A DNA stretch of 64,000 nucleotides from Apodospora peruviana. Its lineage: Eukaryota; Ascomycota; Sordariomycetes; Sordariales; Lasiosphaeriaceae. The position numbers and the translations under genes were made by a program. Below, in pieces: positions 22,088 through 33,030 of this stretch (position 1 is the first letter of the stretch; each line of letters opens with the position of its first letter). Location: the NCBI GenBank assembly GCA_033439685.1, contig JAUEDM010000002.1, positions 4,154,001 through 4,218,000 of the forward strand. The letters are read 5' to 3'. The notes below the pieces were generated by a model, which had not been told where the DNA came from, did not search any database, and saw only the letters and a list, made by a program, of their open reading frames with translations.

Positions 22088-23481
22088 ATGTCCTACCAGC
22101 CGATGGCCATGCGGAGCGACGTAACAAGCGTCCTCTCCGCTGCTCAGGACGCCGTGGGCGAGTTCTCGCGCGACGCCATCTTCTCGTCAGGCGAACACGC
22201 TGCTATCGACCTGCTTTCAGAGCTCAGGTCCTACCAGAGGTTTCATTATACTCGTACCAGCAACAACAACAATGACCCGACCACCCAAGCCAACTTCGAA
22301 TCCTCCCTGACCGCCAACCTTCTACCATGCAGCAACGCTCTTAGAATCATGCTCGACATCCGCCGGAAGTACCCCAGAGACGGCAAACTGGGATTCTTGG
22401 ACAAAACGCGCTGGAAGCGAGATGAGAAGGAGTTCGAACAACAGGCGAAGGCCCTCCGCCAAGACACCGCGAGGTTGCGTGAGCTGGTGCAGACGTTGCA
22501 GCAGTCGGCTGTCGTCAGCTCGGGGAGCCAGCAACAGCGACCAAGCCATGATCGTGGGTTTGGAACCCCTGCCTTCCAGACCCAGACGACCGTCTCCATC
22601 GGCCGAGTCCAGTATGCCTCCCCCCCTCCACAACAATACGCCCAGGGAACCTCCTCAACCAACAGCTTCAACTCCATCTCCCCCCAGAACCAGAACAACC
22701 GGACGACCCCAACAGAGATGTGTCCCAACGGATCTGGATGTCGGACACCGCGCTGCCACCTGCAGTACCGCCACCCCGACGCCCCGGAGTGCGAAAACGG
22801 CAGAAACTGCGGTTTGAGGAACTGCGAGAAGTGGCATCCCAAATCAGCCCACTGTCCTAAGGGTCCCTCGTGTCCGATGGTGGGGTGCGACAAAGCCCAC
22901 CCATGGCCGCGAGAACAGCAGCCAGTTTCTCCCATCCCGTACCAGGCGAATTCAGGTTCAGCCAGCTCGCTCAACAATTCCATCAGTGACGTCTCTAGTA
23001 CCATGGGGTCGCAGTCGTCCCTGCAACCCTCTGAGTGGAACTCTCGAGGTGTCGCTCCCACGAGACAAGTGCCCTGGCAGGGCGGACAAGGAACAACACA
23101 ATCAGCCGGCGGGCCGGTGACCCAGCTTGGAGCGCCAATCGTTGTCACAGGTGAGCTATTCTTGCGTTTTGCTTTCCCTCCTGGTGCTGACTTGGAAAAG
23201 TTCAATCATCTTTCGGTGGGCATGGAAACCAAAGAACCTCAAACAGCAGCTATAGCACAGGCGGCAACCAAGGCTGGTGCCCTAAGAGGTTCCAATGTCC
23301 TGGGGGTTACAACGGGATGTGTCGGTTACGACACCCCCGAAGAACGGCCTGCCGGGATCTTGCCGAACGCGGCCATTGTCCCAGGGGTGACTCGTGCACT
23401 TATGACCACAGCGGCGCAGAGGCCAATAAAGCACAACAAGGCGCTTCACCGTATATGGCCGAGCTACCAGCATGGAGATAG
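22088..23481 (+). CDS. CCCH zinc-finger protein (multi-finger, RNA-binding type)
   Basis: Exons 22088-23150 and 23201-23481 encode 447 residues. The N-terminus is helical with a coiled-coil-like stretch (EFEQQAKALRQDTARLREL, about 117-145), then a Gln/Ser-rich linker. Three short Nab2-like fingers of the C-x5-C-x4-C-x3/5-H pattern lie at about 211-275 (CPNGSGC, CENGRNC, CPKGPSC). The 50-nt intron matters: reading through it gives a plausible but wrong tail, while splicing gives two C-terminal fingers, including canonical C-x8-C-x5-C-x3-H (CRDLAERGHCPRGDSCTYDH). Such proteins bind poly(A) or AU-rich RNA in other fungi; that role here is inferred from fingers only. Confidence 0.85.
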
Positions 23482-23605
23482 TTGGGTGGTTGGTTCCTGG
23501 AGGTTTGAACGGCATTGTCGATCTCTCAGTACCATACGATCCGAAAGAGCATCATAGGCCAAAACAAGATCTAAGTGTATTTATTTTGTCTCTCATCTAT
23601 CTCAG

Positions 23606-24466
23606 TTATGCCGGCAGACCTTGCCATATCGCGTCACTCATCTTGTCGTCGGGCTTGAACCATTGCGCCAAACATCCCGACGGGAAGCCGTCCTCTTCTG
23701 TCGCGCATGAACCAGCGACAGGCTTGGTGGTCTGGTTGCGTCCCATCAACAAATCGGCCACCATCCGCCCAAATACGACACCCCCGTGGTCGTTGAGGTG
23801 GGTCCTATCGCTCGGGTCGAGGTTGAAGACCTGCGACTTGTCCTTCCCCAGTGCGTTGACATACGCCATGCTCGCCGCGTTGAGGTCGATGTAGTGTGTC
23901 TCGGACTCCTTTGCAGCCGCGATGGTAGCCAACCTCTCGCTGTGCAGAGAATCGTCGACGGTGCTCTTTCCCGACGAGAAGGACCGTCGCGTCAGGGGTG
24001 TCAGGAGCACGGGAATGCCACCGGCCGTTTTGACCTCGCCGGCGAGCTTCTGCAGATTCGACTGAAACTTGGCAATTGAGATGCCGGCCTTTTCCTTTTG
24101 GTCATTATGGCCGAACTGGATCGTCACGAAGCACTGGGCCTTGGCTGTGTTATTCTTGACGCTGCTGATGACTTTGGCCCAGTCGCCTCCCGCGACGAAG
24201 GACGCCGTGGTTGCGCCGCTGTGGCCGTAGTTGATGCCCCAGGCTGGGCTCTGCAGGAATGTGAGGAACCCGTCGCCCCATCCGCCCCTTACCGCCGTTG
24301 TCGAGTCCCCAGCTAGGAAAAAAGCTCCAGGTTTGGTGCCGCAGGCCGTACATTCGATGCTATTGGATCGTGAACTCGATTGCGGTTTGCTCATGTGTGC
24401 AGCTGATACTGTAGCGCCGTTCAATAGGGCTACAGGTAGCCAAGCCGTAACGATAGATGACCGCAT
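23606..24466 (-). CDS. SGNH hydrolase, rhamnogalacturonan acetylesterase-like (CE12)
   Basis: One exon, 286 residues from ATG 24466. It removes acetyl groups from pectic rhamnogalacturonan in characterised relatives. Block I is FLAGDSTTA with the nucleophile Ser, block III GHNDQ, block V DRTHLNDHG with the Asp/His pair. The start at 24466 gives a signal peptide (MRSSIVTAWLPVALLNGATVSA); an upstream in-frame ATG would add 53 residues of unlikely composition. A C-terminal extension of about 40 residues (VAGSCATEEDGFPSGCLAQW) with two cysteines is longer than in the classical enzymes. Convergent with the CCCH gene, 124 nt apart. Confidence 0.88.
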   Translation of the reverse strand: MRSSIVTAWLPVALLNGATVSAAHMSKPQSSSRSNSIECTACGTKPGAFFLAGDSTTAVRGGWGDGFLTFLQSPAWGINYGHSGATTASFVAGGDWAKVISSVKNNTAKAQCFVTIQFGHNDQKEKAGISIAKFQSNLQKLAGEVKTAGGIPVLLTPLTRRSFSSGKSTVDDSLHSERLATIAAAKESETHYIDLNAASMAYVNALGKDKSQVFNLDPSDRTHLNDHGGVVFGRMVADLLMGRNQTTKPVAGSCATEEDGFPSGCLAQWFKPDDKMSDAIWQGLPA

Positions 24467-25192
24467 GGTGAGAATTGAGGCTTCCTGGGCGTTGGTATAA
24501 GAGGAGAATAATCCCATGATAACACTGACAATAGAGATACTAGCCGGCGTAATAAAGCATAACAGAATGCTGTTATATACAAATGGATGAATGGAGCACC
24601 AATTAACCGGGGCATTCTTTAGCAAACGGCATGTAAGTTTCCAGACTTATTATGCGGGGCTCATTGGGACGCTCCTATACAGCCGTCAGGTTATTGATGT
24701 GGAAATTCTCCCACCACTCATCAGCCGGCTCTCCGTCGCACTGCAAACCCCCAGCCTACACAACCAGGGTACACCATTCCGGGGTATATAATAGCCATCG
24801 AGTACGTTGCAAAACCCTGTAAGATGCTTGTCTCTGACATCCTCAACGATCGGCCGCTAGGGCCCTGAGACGGTATTTGCAAGTCATTTGCTGCCCTTAA
24901 AATTCATGACCTAGGGCCCTTGTAAAAGTACCCGATGGGTACTATTTCCCGTGGAATGGAGTATACTAATGCCCCGACGTCGATGAGTTGTTCAAGTCAT
25001 TGTGGAGTTATAATAACATATTAAGGCTCACTAGAGGCCAGAGAACGGATTTTGAGTTTGTCCCGAACACGTGTTTCGCTTCCCACCATTCGTGTATTAT
25101 ATCCAAAAGGGTATGCTGGGATAAAACGAGCCCTCTGACTAATACATGAAGTGCGTGCTACGGGTAATGTTAAGCCTCTTTCTGATTTTTAG
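24467..25192. other. AT-rich intergenic stretch
   Basis: Upstream of the esterase. AT-rich, holding no recognised gene; TAGGGCCC occurs twice (about 24860 and 24912). Confidence 0.5.
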
Positions 25193-25380
25193 TATGCCTG
25201 CAGCTTGGGGGCGTTTGTCCATCACGGGCAGCTTTCGTACTACGGGAACTCAGTTTCAAGTCTCAATATTCGCAGCCTCGTTGACATATGCAACAACTTG
25301 AATCGCGCCGTTCAGGCTTTGTGTGCAGAGGTCGACATCGAGACACACCTCGGCAGCGCAGGGCGTATTTTCTTCTCTGG
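25193..25380 (+). CDS. Candidate isolated exon, unrecognised
   Basis: Between a TTTTAG acceptor (about 25194) and a GGTAAGTG donor (about 25380) lies an open frame of about 62 codons with protein-like composition: AFVHHGQLSYYGN, LNIRSLVDICNNLNRA, VDIETHLGSAGRIFFSG. I cannot find joining exons on either side and do not recognise the family. It may be a relic of a gene lost from this spacer. Confidence 0.25.
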
Positions 25381-25819
25381 GTAAGTGTTTATCCTGCCAT
25401 CCTATAGGAGAACCTAGCGGTCGATATAAACGGCCACATTGCCATGTGATGCCCTCTGGAGACTGTGCCCCTGGGCAACATGCAGCTCTCGACTGATAGT
25501 GTGATGGCCTTTCATTGGCCAGCCAGACTGGCACACTGCCAATAGGTGACTCCAATAGGACGCCATAGTGTCTTATCTCGTCCACACCTCCGCAAACGAG
25601 GCAATTTGTCTTTTGTTGCCTGAAAAGTGCGCTTCGAGGGGCTATGCCAAGTCAAAGGACACACTAAACCTGAAGTCGACACAACAAGGCTCTAGCAAGT
25701 TTAGATACTGTATGTTCATGGTTTCCCATTTAACGTCGTCCGGTTCATTGACCACTGGCTTCCAGCTGCTTTCGGTTGTCTCTCCTCATCACCGCCAACC
25801 TCTTCACCTGCCTCCCACA
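25381..25819. other. Promoter and leader of the HET gene
   Basis: About 440 nt upstream of the HET gene; the last 80 nt are CT- and CCA-rich as in fungal leaders. Confidence 0.4.
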
Positions 25820-25963
25820 ATGGAACCTTACCACCATGGAACTACGTACCGTTTCACGCTCCCACGGCAACAGCGAGGGAATCTTCCCGACCCCCAACAA
25901 CGAAGACTTCCAGATCCACTACCAGGAACTAAACGCCACTCAAAACGAGATCCGCCTGATTAG
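25820..25963 (+). promoter_or_regulatory. Upstream ORF overlapping the HET start
   Basis: ATG 25820 begins a 47-codon frame (starts MEPYHHGTTYRFTLP) 16 nt before the HET start codon and in another frame, ending inside the HET coding region. If in the leader it would lower initiation at 25836. The downstream ATG has the better context (CCACCATGG), so leaky scanning is expected. Confidence 0.4.
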
Positions 25964-27626
25964 ACTACATCCCGACCTCGACCCCAATGGGCTCATCCAA
26001 TGCGACCTCATCCACGGTGTCGAGCTTGCAACTCCTGGCCACGATGCCACACCAGAGTTAACCACTGATTCGGGGTGCTTGGGAAGCATTACGACCTCCG
26101 GGACGCCAGAAAAGACGCATGCCGACCTACACCACGTGGACATTGAGAGCGTTGATCAGACGCATCGGGAAGTGCACTCTGCTGATGAAACCGGATCCCC
26201 CCCGGCAGCCTCCGATTGCCAGGACAAATGCCGGAAAAGGTACGCGGCCATATCCTACTGCGCCGGCAACCCAGCCCACACGCGAACCATCCTCGTCAAC
26301 GGCGTCCCCTTCCACGTATTTGCCAACCTGGCCCACGCCCTCGACATCACCCGCGACTTCTGGGCCAAGAGGCCATCGTCGTCTTTCCCTGGAGAAAACA
26401 AAAAGGAGTGCCTGCTCTGGGCCGACCAGATCTGCATCAACCAGTCCAACCTGCGCGAGCGCTCACACCAGGTCGGCTTCATGCGCCGCATATACGCTTC
26501 GGCCGAGCAGACGCTCATCTGTCTGTCCACGGCCTGCGGCAGCGGCGGCGCCGAGGAGGAGATCAACACCCGCGGCGTCGAGTGGCTGTGCCAGCTGCAC
26601 CGCGTCGTCGACCCGCAGGGCGACTTCTACATGTACTATTTCCGGCTTGAGCACTACCTGCGGACAAGAGTCAGGTCGGACAGGATGTTTGCCGACGACT
26701 GGCTGGCGTTTTACGACATCTTCCAGAGCCCATGGTGGACGCGCACGTGGGTGTACCAGGAGTTTATCTCGTCCAACAAGATCTTTTTTCTCTTCGGACG
26801 CGCGTCGGTGCCCTGGCCCGGCGTGTCCGAGGTGCTACCCACGCTGCGAAAGTACGACTGTTCGCATTACGGCTATAACGACCTGGCTGTTCGGGAAAGC
26901 CAAGCCAGGGCGACGGTCGATAAGGTCAACTTTTTTGTGCTCAGCAAGATGAAATTTGACCGGCTCGGCCCGTACGATTTGATGGATCTGCTGTCGCAGT
27001 CGAGGCACCTGCAGTCGACGGATAGTCGCGATAGGATCTATGCGTTTCTGGGGCTCGTGAGGCAGGATTATGGAATCGTGCCGGACTACTCGCCTGGTAA
27101 TACCATTACGAAACTGCTCGTTGATGTGGCGGTCAAGATTGTTAGCCATGATAGACGGCTGGATGTTTTGTCGTATGCTTGCGCGGCGCGAGGTCCGCTT
27201 TCTCAGGAGCTGCCGTCGTGGGTGCCTGACTGGACTTGCAGAGAGTGTCGCACGATCAGTCCGAGTCCCAGTGGAAAGATGGATAAGGGTGACTTGGCTT
27301 CGCCTCGGATACACCACACAGATATTGGCCCAGCGCTGGAAGTCCAAGGGTTTTGTATCGGGACTGTGCGTGACTCCCGAAAGTCTCCTGGCCTCAGCTT
27401 CTGCGGTATTGTGTTACATTGCCAGTCCTGGGTGTCCTACTTGCACGGTCCTGTAGAAGAAGACGATGAGATGTGGATGTTGGTTGGGGCGCGGGATCCT
27501 CTGGTCTTGCGCAAGACTGGAAACGCAAATAGTAATGGTGTTTACAAGCTCATTGGTGAAATGGGATGGAGAGGCCGCCAGATGAACATCATGGGGGCGG
27601 GAAGTCAGCCGCTTTTGCTAATATAG
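25836..27626 (+). CDS. HET (heterokaryon incompatibility) domain protein
   Basis: Single exon, 596 residues. HET domains act in cell-death reactions on fusion of unlike hyphae. The block order is clear: YAAISYCAGNP, ILVNGVPFHVFANLAHAL, LLWADQICINQSNLRERSHQV, FMRRIYASAEQTLICL, then WWTRTWVYQEF, DRIYAFLGL and the distal PSWVPDWTC. About 140 residues of low complexity precede the domain, longer than in the simplest HET proteins. The tail ends GRQMNIMGAGSQPLLLI, the usual end of this class. Start chosen at ATG 25836 (context CCACCATGG). No NACHT or repeat domain is attached. Confidence 0.92.
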   Translation: MELRTVSRSHGNSEGIFPTPNNEDFQIHYQELNATQNEIRLIRLHPDLDPNGLIQCDLIHGVELATPGHDATPELTTDSGCLGSITTSGTPEKTHADLHHVDIESVDQTHREVHSADETGSPPAASDCQDKCRKRYAAISYCAGNPAHTRTILVNGVPFHVFANLAHALDITRDFWAKRPSSSFPGENKKECLLWADQICINQSNLRERSHQVGFMRRIYASAEQTLICLSTACGSGGAEEEINTRGVEWLCQLHRVVDPQGDFYMYYFRLEHYLRTRVRSDRMFADDWLAFYDIFQSPWWTRTWVYQEFISSNKIFFLFGRASVPWPGVSEVLPTLRKYDCSHYGYNDLAVRESQARATVDKVNFFVLSKMKFDRLGPYDLMDLLSQSRHLQSTDSRDRIYAFLGLVRQDYGIVPDYSPGNTITKLLVDVAVKIVSHDRRLDVLSYACAARGPLSQELPSWVPDWTCRECRTISPSPSGKMDKGDLASPRIHHTDIGPALEVQGFCIGTVRDSRKSPGLSFCGIVLHCQSWVSYLHGPVEEDDEMWMLVGARDPLVLRKTGNANSNGVYKLIGEMGWRGRQMNIMGAGSQPLLLI

Positions 27627-27990
27627 GCGGGAGCTACTAGCCTAATCAGACATAACGTTTTATTGTTGCGTACCTTACCTAGTTTTCGTTGAAGACTCAA
27701 CTTTCGGCTGTGGATGCAGTGACACTACATGACTTGAAATCTGCAAATAAACTTTCGACAACATGGAACCGTGCCGTGACCAAAGTCTAAATGGAAAAGA
27801 AGGTTTGTGTCTGGGGCCACGACTCAGGAAAGACCTTTTTGCGCGCAGATAAAAATATCCTTTCTTTTTGTTCCAATACACACGTTACCTGTCCTTCCTC
27901 ATCCATTCATAACAAGTACAACCAACGCGCTGACTTATCACCAACCGCTCAGACGCGAATATCTACCTAAGCAGGCTCATATCTCGCACA

Positions 27991-28236
27991 ATGGTTCTAA
28001 AATACAGCGATCGCTACCAAGAATGTCTAGACTTCGAGTTTCAAGTGTTTCCCCACGGTCGTCTTCGCCGCCCTTGCGAAAGCACACCGACCGCCGCGCC
28101 CGCAGCCCTTGCCGCCCGCTATTGGGAGGATCCGTCATCACCACCACCACCACCACCACCATACAGCCGTGATGACGACATAGAAGCCCAAGCCAGCCGC
28201 ACGATGGATGGGCAGGATGAAGCAGCACCACCGTAA
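27991..28236 (+). CDS. Possible small Pro-rich protein (81 aa)
   Basis: A short frame with a CA-rich, CT-rich leader and ATG context CACAATGG. It encodes MVLKYSDRYQEC..., a run of eight prolines followed by YSRDDD, and an acidic tail. No family recognised. The composition is not clearly that of a random frame, but it is short; could be spurious. Confidence 0.3.
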   Translation: MVLKYSDRYQECLDFEFQVFPHGRLRRPCESTPTAAPAALAARYWEDPSSPPPPPPPYSRDDDIEAQASRTMDGQDEAAPP

Positions 28237-28990
28237 TATGACGAGAGTCTCCCAAGTTGTCATCCACGCTTATTTCAGATCGCCCCCGGGCCCGTTCTTG
28301 AACTTCCAGTAAATAGTAATCCCTACGCTGCTTCCCAGTTCTGGTTTAATTGAAGTCTAACACAGGACCCGTGGTATAGATTGCAGAGCCGATAAGGCCA
28401 AACGATGTCCCACCACCGCCAGGCCAACGATCGCCGTCGTCCCAGCCGTGGGAGCCCTCGATCTCCCCATTTAGAATTCTTCCTAGTTCGGCGACACCAC
28501 GGAACAGACTCAAACGACCATGTGATTTCTTGTCATCGTGTTACCACTCACTTTAGCTTTCGCGGGCCTCATAATCCTGGTCATATTCACAATACTTGGG
28601 ACGAGGCAGAGTGAGCCACGTGACAACCAACAACAATTTGTTTCGGTCAATGGTTGATAGATGATCGGCTCGAATCGCTTGAACGGTTGTTGTTTATCTG
28701 AGCTCCTGTTTCTTCAAAGTCCTAAAATGAGTGACGGTTTGGTTTAGCGTCGCTTGAGGAATATTGAACGAGTTTGTTGATAGAATGCACTGTCCGAGGA
28801 AGCGGGCAAACTTAAAGGGTATCTGGCCAAATGACAAGACATTTCTCGCGGGCTGGGGGTATAGGAATAGATCAAGGACATGACAGAACCAGGGAAAAGG
28901 CGATTGGATACAGAAGTGGTTGTAGCAAGCACACACCTCCAAAAAAGAGTTTACACATGCTCATCGTTCCAGTCCCGTTCAAGCGTCATC
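28237..28990. other. Intergenic, about 750 nt
   Basis: 3' flank of the small ORF and of the convergent membrane-protein gene. Nothing recognised. Confidence 0.5.
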
Positions 28991-30018
28991 CTACGGCCAC
29001 GCGGCCTCTTCCTCACCAAAGGGAGCCGGCGTGCTCCTTGACTTCTTGTGGTTCCTGGCCACTACAACTTCCTCCACCACCGGCTCTTGCTCCTCGACCG
29101 GACCGGCAGTCGCAGCCGAAGGCTCAGGGTGCACAATAGGCTCATCGGGTTCGTCTCGATATCGCTCGCGGTTATCCTCATCCTCGTACTCCTCATTGTT
29201 CACAAACAGGCTTGCGTACTGGGACCCCTGGCGCCGGCCCTTGAGCCAAGCGGGCGTCTTCCACTCCGGAGCCTTCATCTTGATGTTCGGCAGCGAGGGT
29301 CTGGGGATGCTCGGCATGCTGAACCTCGGGAATGAAACCTTTGGGGCCGACATGGACTCGACCCACGGCAGCGTAGGTAACGTGTCCGGGCGGAGCCGGC
29401 TGCCGCAATGTGGGCAGTCCGGAGGTACAGTGTGCCACGCGGCCCATTGCAATAGGCCATGGAGGGCAAGACCTGCGGCGAACTCACGCACGGCAAGATA
29501 CAGGTGCACCAGGCTAGGTATGGGGTCAGCCGGCCTGAGTGGCTTTTAAAGGGAGATAAGTAGAACAGAACTTACAAGTTCACAAAAAGCGGCATCGTGG
29601 TGTAGGCAGCAAGCATGGCCAAGTCAGGGCTGTTGGTCACCGGCGTCCGGATCCACGTGAACACGAGCACAACCATCAGGGCGGCAGCGAGGATGGCATC
29701 GACAAAGAACACCAAGATCGGATGCGCTAGGGCAGCCTCAGGAGACCGCCTTTCTGGCTCGGCGAGTTCATGATGTTCCTCTCCCAGGTGGCTCGCGCCA
29801 GCTCCTTCCTCTCCGTCGTCGTCAACCTTCTTGCCTTTGCTGCGATGCCGCGACAGCAGGAAAATGCTGACGCTGGCAGAGAATGCAAGCGGCACTAGCC
29901 CGACAGCCGGAACCGGATTGTGGGAGAGCGTGCCATGGGCAATGCAGAGCGGGAACGCTGGCAGAAAAGTGGCGATGGTGATGATGCGGAGGAGCCGGGC
30001 GTCGTCGGCCATTGTCAT
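28991..30018 (-). CDS. Conserved fungal membrane protein, about four TM segments
   Basis: Exons 30018-29576 and 29513-28991 encode 321 residues. Membrane helices: IITIATFLPAFPLCIAHG, PAVGLVPLAFSASVSIFLL, ILVFFVDAILAAALMVVLVF and LAMLAAYTTMPLFVNFLVHLYLAV, the last crossing the splice site. A cytosolic acidic loop (about residues 60-95) separates helices 2 and 3. The C-terminal half holds a CPHCGSRLRP zinc-ribbon-like knuckle, then Pro/Lys-rich repeats (PRFSMPSIPRPSLPNIKMK) and an acidic Glu-rich tail. It resembles an uncharacterised protein widely present in Sordariomycetes. Two in-frame start codons (30018 and 30012); either is possible. No function assigned. Confidence 0.8.
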
Positions 30019-30792
30019 GAAACCAGGGCAATCAATTGGGCGGGCCGGCGTCTGATGGCAGGTAGGTGACTGGCCGATTGGTTGATTGGGTTTGACGGAT
30101 CACTGGAGAAACTCGGAACGCAGACGCACGCACGACAAGCAACAAAAGCAGCGAAAGAGAAGCCGGGGATAATGATAATCGATTACTGGAGATCCAGGGA
30201 AAGAACTGGCTCGCGGCCGTTGAGATTAGCTCTGGTTATCGTGGGGCTGTTGAATTTCGAGGGTCCTTATCGGAGGACCCTTGTTCCCTGCCAGGCCTGC
30301 ATTGCAGGTGGCAGGCGGCAGGTGGGGGAGCTTATCGCTCTTTACTGGGGTGAGAGAACCCATGGCGGGTCGGGCCCAATGACATGCACGAGTCGGTCGT
30401 GAAATGTCTCTTAACTCCCGTCGTTTCTCCAAGCTCCTTCTTTCCCAGAACATGAACCTTACATGGCCAGTCGAGATTCAACCTTCAAGTCCAGCTCTCG
30501 TCCATAATTCTACCAGACTTAACCTACTAAATTCCATTTCCAACCAAACCACGGCATGGTGCCTTGGTAATCCGAGTTGGTGTCATCGGAGTTGGTTGCA
30601 GCAGCGTCCATGCGGATAAATGTCGTCTTTCTTCGAGGGCCGGTAGTAAGTCCATGCACGCCGAAGCTCTCTGTGATATCTTGGCCCCAAAATCATGGGT
30701 ACTATTACTTTCGCTACCTAGACAAGTCCGATTGCACCCCTTCTCCCTGTGTAGCTCTGACATTCTTGAATAAGTAGCGCAGCCCGCTCGAC
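30019..30792. other. Intergenic, about 770 nt
   Basis: Promoter of the membrane-protein gene to the left and 3' flank of the next. No gene seen. Confidence 0.5.
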
Positions 30793-32341
30793 TCACTCTG
30801 TCGGCCACTCTGCGTTTGTGTGCAACTGACATATCCCAAACTCCCTGATCATCTGCGCCACGACGACATATCCACCGATAGCAGGGGCGCTGTAGAAAGC
30901 AATACCATAAGCAGCCACCAGAACGGTACGCATCGTATTTCCTTTGGACAGGCGATAAAGTCCTCCAATGATTGGTCGCTGATCGATGAGACCCAGGGCC
31001 GGCTCCAGGATGAAGAGGTTCATGAACCCAAACACAAGCCACATCATAGTCCACACCCTCATATATAACGCCGACTGCCCAGTCGAGAAGCGCGAGAGTC
31101 CGCCGATGATTGCGATCGGTACCGCACTTACGTAAAGCGTTACCATCATGTCCCTTGATGCTGTCGTACCCGTAAACGCAAAAAGCCCATCCTCCAGAAC
31201 TGCCTCTCTAGCTTCCCTGTAAGCTCGCAACAACTCGGTCTCGGCTTCGCGGGTCAGTCGTCCCACTGTTCCCTCCACGGCAAACTTATCCTTCGCGTCA
31301 CTACCGGCCGCCTCCACTCGTGCCCGGAGATTGTCGAGCTGCTCAGACTCGACGATAAACATGGAATCATACTGCGGGCACACGAGGTTGCCGACTAGGT
31401 TGATGAAAGACATCCAAGCATACGCCGCAACGGTTAGTCCAAACGCGGCATACCCAAACAGCTCGATCTGATCGCCGCGGGTCCGGTACAGTGTTGAGAT
31501 GGCGAAGAGGAGCTGCGCCAACGACACTAGGATCTTCACAAAATTGTAGCTGCACGCTATGTTGAGTCGGGGAGTGTCGTCGGCACGGGACCAGGAGGAT
31601 AGGCGTTGGCCAAGGCTGGGCTTTGGTGGTACGAGCTCCTCGAATGTCGCCGTGCGTGGGACCACCATCAGGTCATAGCCCTCTGGAAGTCGGCAGAGGC
31701 CGTGTATCTTGGTTTGCAGTAAAGAGATCGTCCCTGTATCGTTAGGAGGGTGGTCAGCCAATCCTTCGCGGCTTCACTGCTTGAAGATACTACAAACCCT
31801 GCTTGGGCCGTAGTTCGGCGGGAGGAGCCGGCTCATCCCCGTTAACAGGACGCTCAACAGTTGCACCCGGCACCTCGGGGCTATTTAGGTTGATCGGGCG
31901 CTCAACATTTTGATCCAGCATTTGCGGCTCATCGCCGCCAGCAGGCGCTTTGACGACAGCACATAGCGCTCCTGCTCGTGCAGCAACCTGAAGATCCGTG
32001 GCGCCAAACTTGGCGAGGCTGAAGATTGCCGCCACGCCTTTGCGGACGCCGCCGCCGGGAAAGAGAAGCGCCACGATGATGGTAAATATCGTGCTCAGGG
32101 TGTTCTGTCCGGGCCGACTCGTCACCGTGGCGGCGTGCGCGACGTAGTTGCCCAAGTAGAAGACGATGATATCAGTCCACGTAGCTGGGCGGCAGAGAAG
32201 ATCGCAGTTGCCGTGGTGGATGAAGCCCGGGATGTTGATTGCGCATTGCGCGTCGTCGGAGGTGCTATTTTCCTGCGCCCTTGCGGACGACACCAGCAAC
32301 AAGGCACAGAGAAGTGCTATGAAACTTCGAGAGGTGATCAT
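30793..32341 (-). CDS. Secretory-pathway multi-pass membrane protein, unknown function
   Basis: Exons 32341-31798 and 31733-30793 join in phase 1 into 494 residues. The parts look like two genes until the 64-nt intron (branch GCTGAC, acceptor ACAG) is removed, giving RPKQ-G-TISLLQTKIHGLC. Signal peptide MITSRSFIALLCALLLVSSARAQ, then a Cys-bearing lumenal loop (CAINIPGFIHHGNCDLLC), TM WTDIIVFYLGNYVAHAATV, TM LSTIFTIIVALLFPGG, and in the second exon TM segments at YNFVKILVSLAQLLFAIST, FGYAAFGLTVAAYAWMSF, VTLYVSAVPIAIIGG, VWTMMWLVFGFMNLF and VLVAAYGIAFYSAPAIGGY. It resembles a large family of fungal membrane proteins with no known role. Confidence 0.82.
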
Positions 32342-33030
32342 TTTGATGGTTAAAATACGCGTCGTCACGTACGGTATAGGTGCTATCCAGCTCAGGTACG
32401 AGTTGCAGAGTCTTCTCGAGGTTGAGGAGACTTGAACCTGAGAAACATGCCAAATATCCCGTGATTTGGAAATAGAGGGCTGTCTGCAATTATGATTCGC
32501 CCGAGATAAGTTGATAACCATTGCGAAACGCCACTTCAGTGTCAGCTTCGCCCAACCCCTCTCGAGCAAACGCAGCTTGGTGTAGCTGCACGAAATCCAA
32601 CTGGAGATCAGCACATCTATCTTATACGGAAACCTTATCGGTACAAAATCAATCAAAAACACGATTGAGTTATCTTGTCTTGATTAAAAAGGCTTTCAAG
32701 ACTACTGCTCCAGTCTTATCCTGTGCGAGCAGAGGGCCTCAGGCTTTTTCTCCAGATTCGATGAATGAGATATAAATACGGTGATATTCTCCAGGTCCAG
32801 GTCAAGGATGTCTGCCACAACAGGGCGGCAGGGCCGTCTCGCTAGGTCTGTATGTCTTACTGCCTTTGTCTTCTTGCTTTCTGGTCCCCTGTTGTTGGTT
32901 TGGATACATTCATCTTATAACAAGGAATCGACTCTGACCCTTCTTCCCGGCGTCCTTGGGGGGTTGGTTGGCCAGGTACGGTCCTGGATGATATTTTCAC
33001 CGGTTGGTAGCCAACTCTGTTGGCGCCCAC
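32342..33030. other. Divergent spacer before the foldback
   Basis: Upstream region shared by the membrane-protein gene and the kinase. No gene seen. Confidence 0.45.

Noticed and set aside
23151..23557. Uninterrupted continuation of the CCCH gene past 23150
   Set aside because: Splicing of the 50-nt intron produces canonical zinc fingers and a stop at 23481, while the read-through tail has no family resemblance.
30820..31733. Separate membrane-protein gene starting at the MADHPPND frame
   Set aside because: A phase-1 intron at 31734-31797 fuses it with the upstream signal-peptide exon; the internal ATG lies within the intron side.
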